Source of the DNA: Pterobdella sp. o SKG-2022
Lineage: Eukaryota > Annelida > Clitellata > Hirudinida > Piscicolidae
NCBI GenBank assembly: GCA_964035795.1
Contig: OZ038325.1
Location: forward strand, 9,863,958-9,927,957
Direction of reading: 5' to 3'
DNA length: 64,000 nt
The position numbers were made by a program, and so were the translations under genes. The notes beneath the pieces were generated by a model. That model was not told the DNA's origin. It did not search any database and saw nothing but the letters and a program-made list of their open reading frames with translations. Positions within the stretch are counted from its first letter, which is position 1; each line of letters opens with the position of its first letter. Below are positions 60,846-64,000 of this stretch, one piece after another.

Positions 60846-61492
60846 GTTAAAGAAGTTTGTGAAGTCAAAAGGTTCTGGTTTCTTTATTATGCCTGATTCA
60901 TTTAAATATCACCAGTGCATCTTACGCTTCACGTGCATAACCAAACCATATGCGCGCACATGAACACCCAAATAAAAAGACATAGCTTCATGAAGGTTGA
61001 GCTCACAAGAGATGATTCTCGATGATAGTCATGCAGCCAATCAGAATGAAGCATCGATGAATTGTGCACCAATAAGAAGTGAGAAAATCTTGAATGACGT
61101 GAGAGGGAGACACCTACCTCATTATTACAAACTTTTTCCAATTGCAAGCAACTCCACAATTTTTGAATTTCCTTAAAAGTCCAACAATCTGACCACTTCA
61201 AAGCTCGAAGATTTTGTCTTTTTGAGGCTCCGTGTGAATTTCAATCGAGTTTTTTATGTTCGCCAGTTGTATTTTTATTGGATTATTAGCCATTCTGCTG
61301 TTTGAAATTTCACGTTTGCTCGCCAGATGAAAAATTTGAGAAATGAGGCTTTATTCAAAAAAGAAGAAATTTATTTTTGAAAAATTTAAATTCTTGATAA
61401 AGTATCGAATTCGAAATTATAAATTTTTCCAAAGTCTATTCCACAAAAAGTTTTCATGCACGTTCCAACCATCTCACAATATGCAGCCAGTT
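60846..61492. promoter_or_regulatory. EVX: Evx upstream region / HNMT-like 3' flank
   Basis: About 650 bp between the HNMT-like stop and the Evx start, both on the minus strand. The frame upstream of the Evx ATG stays open for about 17 codons (FDFTNFFN) to an in-frame TGA. No promoter motif recognised. Confidence 0.4.
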
Positions 61493-63392
61493 TCATTTCT
61501 TTCGCAAGACGGCCAGTTTGCCAAAATACTGACCAATCCCGTTTGAGAGATGTAGGTCATCGATACATTGTTTCATTTGTTGTGATGTGAGAGTGGGAGT
61601 GGCAGAGAGGTTGAAGATGAAGGTGATGTCATCTCCGAATTGTCGGTAGTCCATTTGGCACTCATATCTGGTGGGTTGTTGAAAATTCATAATCCTCTCG
61701 TTTAACCTTCTAATTGGTCACGTGACTCATGTTTATTATAACTTTTGCACCTTAAGAGAGCACAAAAAGATTAAGTAGTGAGTAAAAAAAAATGGTGTAA
61801 GTGTGGTTGTAGTGGCGTTAACCCCAGGAGTTTTTGGAGCCTATTCATACTCACAAATAAGAATCAGAAACTTTATAGCATGAGAAACAAAGTAAATGTA
61901 ACAAAGATGTGACAGTGTGGCTATTTCATAAGGCATAAAAACGTGCTATATGTGTTTCTCTTGGGTAAGAGTACTTTGACTACAAAAAAGCTGAAGCTGA
62001 TGATTGGCATTGTGGGTTGTAGAGGTGTGGTCCTATTTAGGGGGTGATGTGGCTGCTTTTGCACAAAAATGTGTGTACTGAACACGTCTGTATGACCGCG
62101 AGAGAAATATATGAGTAGCTTCGTGTAGTTTGTTCTTATACACTGGTAAAATTTTTCTAAAGTTGTTATATGTTGTTTAAAGTGTTTCTAATGTTGTTAT
62201 ATGTTGTTAAAGTGTTTCTAATGTTGTTATATGTTGTTAAAGTGTTTCTAATGTTGTTATATGTTGTTAAAGTGTTTCTAATGTTGTTATATGTTGTTAA
62301 AGTGTTTCTAATGTTGTTATATGTTGTTAAAGTGTTTCTAATGTTGTTATATGTTGTTAAAGTGTTTCTAATGTTGTTATATGTCGTTAAAGTGTTTCTA
62401 ATGTTGTTATATGTTGTTAAAGTGTTTCTAATGTTGTTATATGTTGTTAAAGTGTTTCTAATGTTGTTATATGTTGTTAAAGTGTTTCTAATGTTGTTAT
62501 ATGTTGTTAAAGTGTTTCTAATGTTGTTATATGTTGTTAAAGTGTTTCTAATGTTGTTATATGTTGTTAAAGTGTTTCTAATGTTGTTATATGTTGTTAA
62601 ATGGTTTCTAAAGTTGTTAAAAGTGTTTCTAATGTTGTTATGTGTTGTGGAAGTGTTTCTACTTGAATAAACAAAGAAAAAAGTTGTTCTAATGAGATGG
62701 ACTTGCCAGAGAAGCAGGGTCGGTTGATACGTGAAAAAACTGTATAAAAAACAAGCAAAACACGTATGTATTAGAAAAAAGCAAAAAAACCTCTGAGCGA
62801 ATAGTGTTTCAGCGCCCACCTCCTCGGTCTCCTGGAGCACCTCTTCTGCCTCTACCAGCTTGCCCATGTGTTTCTGCAGCAAGGTATGTATGTTTTGCAT
62901 CACATTTAATGACTTGCCGTTCTCGTACTTGTTAGACATGCTCACCAACAGAAACAACCCTTTTTCTGACAACCAATCATTCAACACCTTTTTGAACAAC
63001 TTTTTCCGGTCCTCTTTTTCGACATTGTAGAGACAATGGCTAGCCATGACGAGATCAAAACGTTGAGTTGCTTGCCAAGTCTCCATGCTTTCCTTCACAA
63101 TCTCATACTCGAACCTCTTTCCAAACTTCTCTTTCAAATTCTTTTCCAACTCATTTCTGCAATATTCATCTTGTTCTACTCCTACAAACTTCTTGAGAGA
63201 TGGCAGGCACTGTTGTATTAACTGCAATTCATATTCTCCGGGCCCTGGACCCACACACAGCATGGAGGTGAAGGAAGAAAGGGAGGGGAAGTGCGATGGG
63301 AGGGTGGCCATCAGAGGGAACAAATATTTCTTCTCATTTCTTCTTTTTCTGAACTTGTTCAGGTTTGTTGGATAAGTAAGATCTATCGGCAT
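61493..63392 (-). CDS. histamine N-methyltransferase-like SAM-dependent methyltransferase
   Basis: Class I methyltransferase of the HNMT-like group; the family methylates small amines using S-adenosylmethionine, but the substrate here is unknown. Two supported exons: ~62788 to ~63340-63392 and 61493-61670, joined as CAG AG|gttttt ... accag|A TAT GAG. Visible: motif I MLCVGPGPGEYELQLIQ, acidic ribose-binding FVGVEQDEY, motif with FDLVMASHCLYNVEKED, FLLVSMSNKYENG, then RYECQMDYRQFGDDITFIFN and a stop after FGKLAVLRKK. The domain order resembles human HNMT (292 residues), where LKYECY occupies the same place. The N-terminus is uncertain: ATG at 63392 (MPIDLTYP) reads into FRKRRNEKKYLFPLMATLPS, and an upstream exon may be missing. 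The intron (61671-62787) contains a 30-bp minisatellite. Confidence 0.75.
62165..62625. repeat. minisatellite, 30-bp unit x ~15, in HNMT-like intron
   Basis: Near-perfect 30-bp units ATGTTGTTATATGTTGTTAA plus AGTGTTTCTA; almost no divergence among central copies (one T to C at ~62383). Read as protein it gives repeated ten-residue blocks on both strands (e.g. TTYNNIRNTL on the minus strand, joined in frame to the methyltransferase exon). The splice donor at ~62787 and the downstream exon argue that it is intronic. Confidence 0.93.
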
Positions 63393-63666
63393 ATCTCTCT
63401 GTGTGAGGATGTGAATGTGTGAGCTTATAAGCTTTTGTGTGTGTAGGCGTCTGTGAGTGTTTGTGTGATTTTTGTGCAAAAACAGGTTTGTGCGTTTTTA
63501 AATTTGTGTTTTTAAAAAGAATGTTTAAATTTATGTATGGACAATTTACATGCATATCGATTACAAAGTCCTATATATAAAGTCCAACTGCAACAAGAGA
63601 TTAAAAATTTAAAAATGAACCTTTGTATGGGTCTCTTTCTATCCACACGCTCACTTCCTTATATAC
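63393..63666. other. upstream of HNMT-like gene, no clear feature
   Basis: TG-rich and AT-rich sequence. Any 5' exon of the methyltransferase must lie here or outside the window; I could not identify one. Confidence 0.35.

Positions 63667-64000
<334 letters not shown>

Noticed and set aside
62166..62780. C-terminal repeat extension of the methyltransferase reading frame as real protein
   Set aside because: A donor with correct phase sits at ~62787 and a downstream exon with family-like sequence and a stop joins in frame; the repeat region is better explained as intronic minisatellite.

Overview
This is nuclear DNA from an animal. Every protein-coding gene is built from exons bounded by GT/AG splice sites, and the proteins are metazoan (an Evx homeobox gene, ADAM17, ELMO, K2P, DSTYK, THOC2). 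The DNA is AT-rich and compact: about 13 genes in 64 kb, mostly with introns of 60-800 bp. It also has two closely spaced same-strand gene pairs with operon-like junctions. Together this suggests a small-genome invertebrate, and an ascidian tunicate fits best. That is an inference; no species-level marker was identified.

Layout: ELMO (-, 1-6103, C-terminus cut by the window edge); SNAPC3 (+, 6487-7638); CDK20 (-, 8107-9198); a two-pore potassium channel (+, 10789-12782); THOC2 (-, about 13.4-22.4 kb); an atypical dual-specificity phosphatase (+, 24132-26528); ADAM17 (-, 28911-37793) with a LINE in one intron; KIN17 (-, 37906-40653); DSTYK (+, 41536-47985) with a nest of retroelements in one intron; an unrecognised Ig-domain membrane protein (+, 48117-50115); PIGU (-, 50346-51751); a KANSL1-like PEHE-domain gene (+, 52841-55723); Evx (-, 55822-60845) with a 4-kb repeat-filled intron; and a histamine-N-methyltransferase-like gene (-, 61493 to about 63392). 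Neighbours are mostly divergent or convergent. The same-strand pairs KIN17-ADAM17 and DSTYK-Ig gene are separated by only 112 and 131 bp.

The genes do not form one pathway; they are mostly housekeeping (mRNA export, snRNA transcription, GPI anchoring, DNA repair, chromatin) and signalling genes. The strongest non-gene signal is a retroelement family: one degenerate LINE with C-terminal zinc fingers plus several shorter relatives. All visible copies lie inside (TG)n/(CA)n microsatellites, in the same orientation relative to the TG strand. In parallel, at least seven introns in four genes use 3' splice sites whose pyrimidine tract is replaced by a CA repeat, and some of these tracts are where the retroelements sit. 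A second notable feature is a 795-bp stop-free segment in the phosphatase gene that behaves like an exitron. Exon boundaries below come from reading splice sites and checking phase; no transcript data were available.
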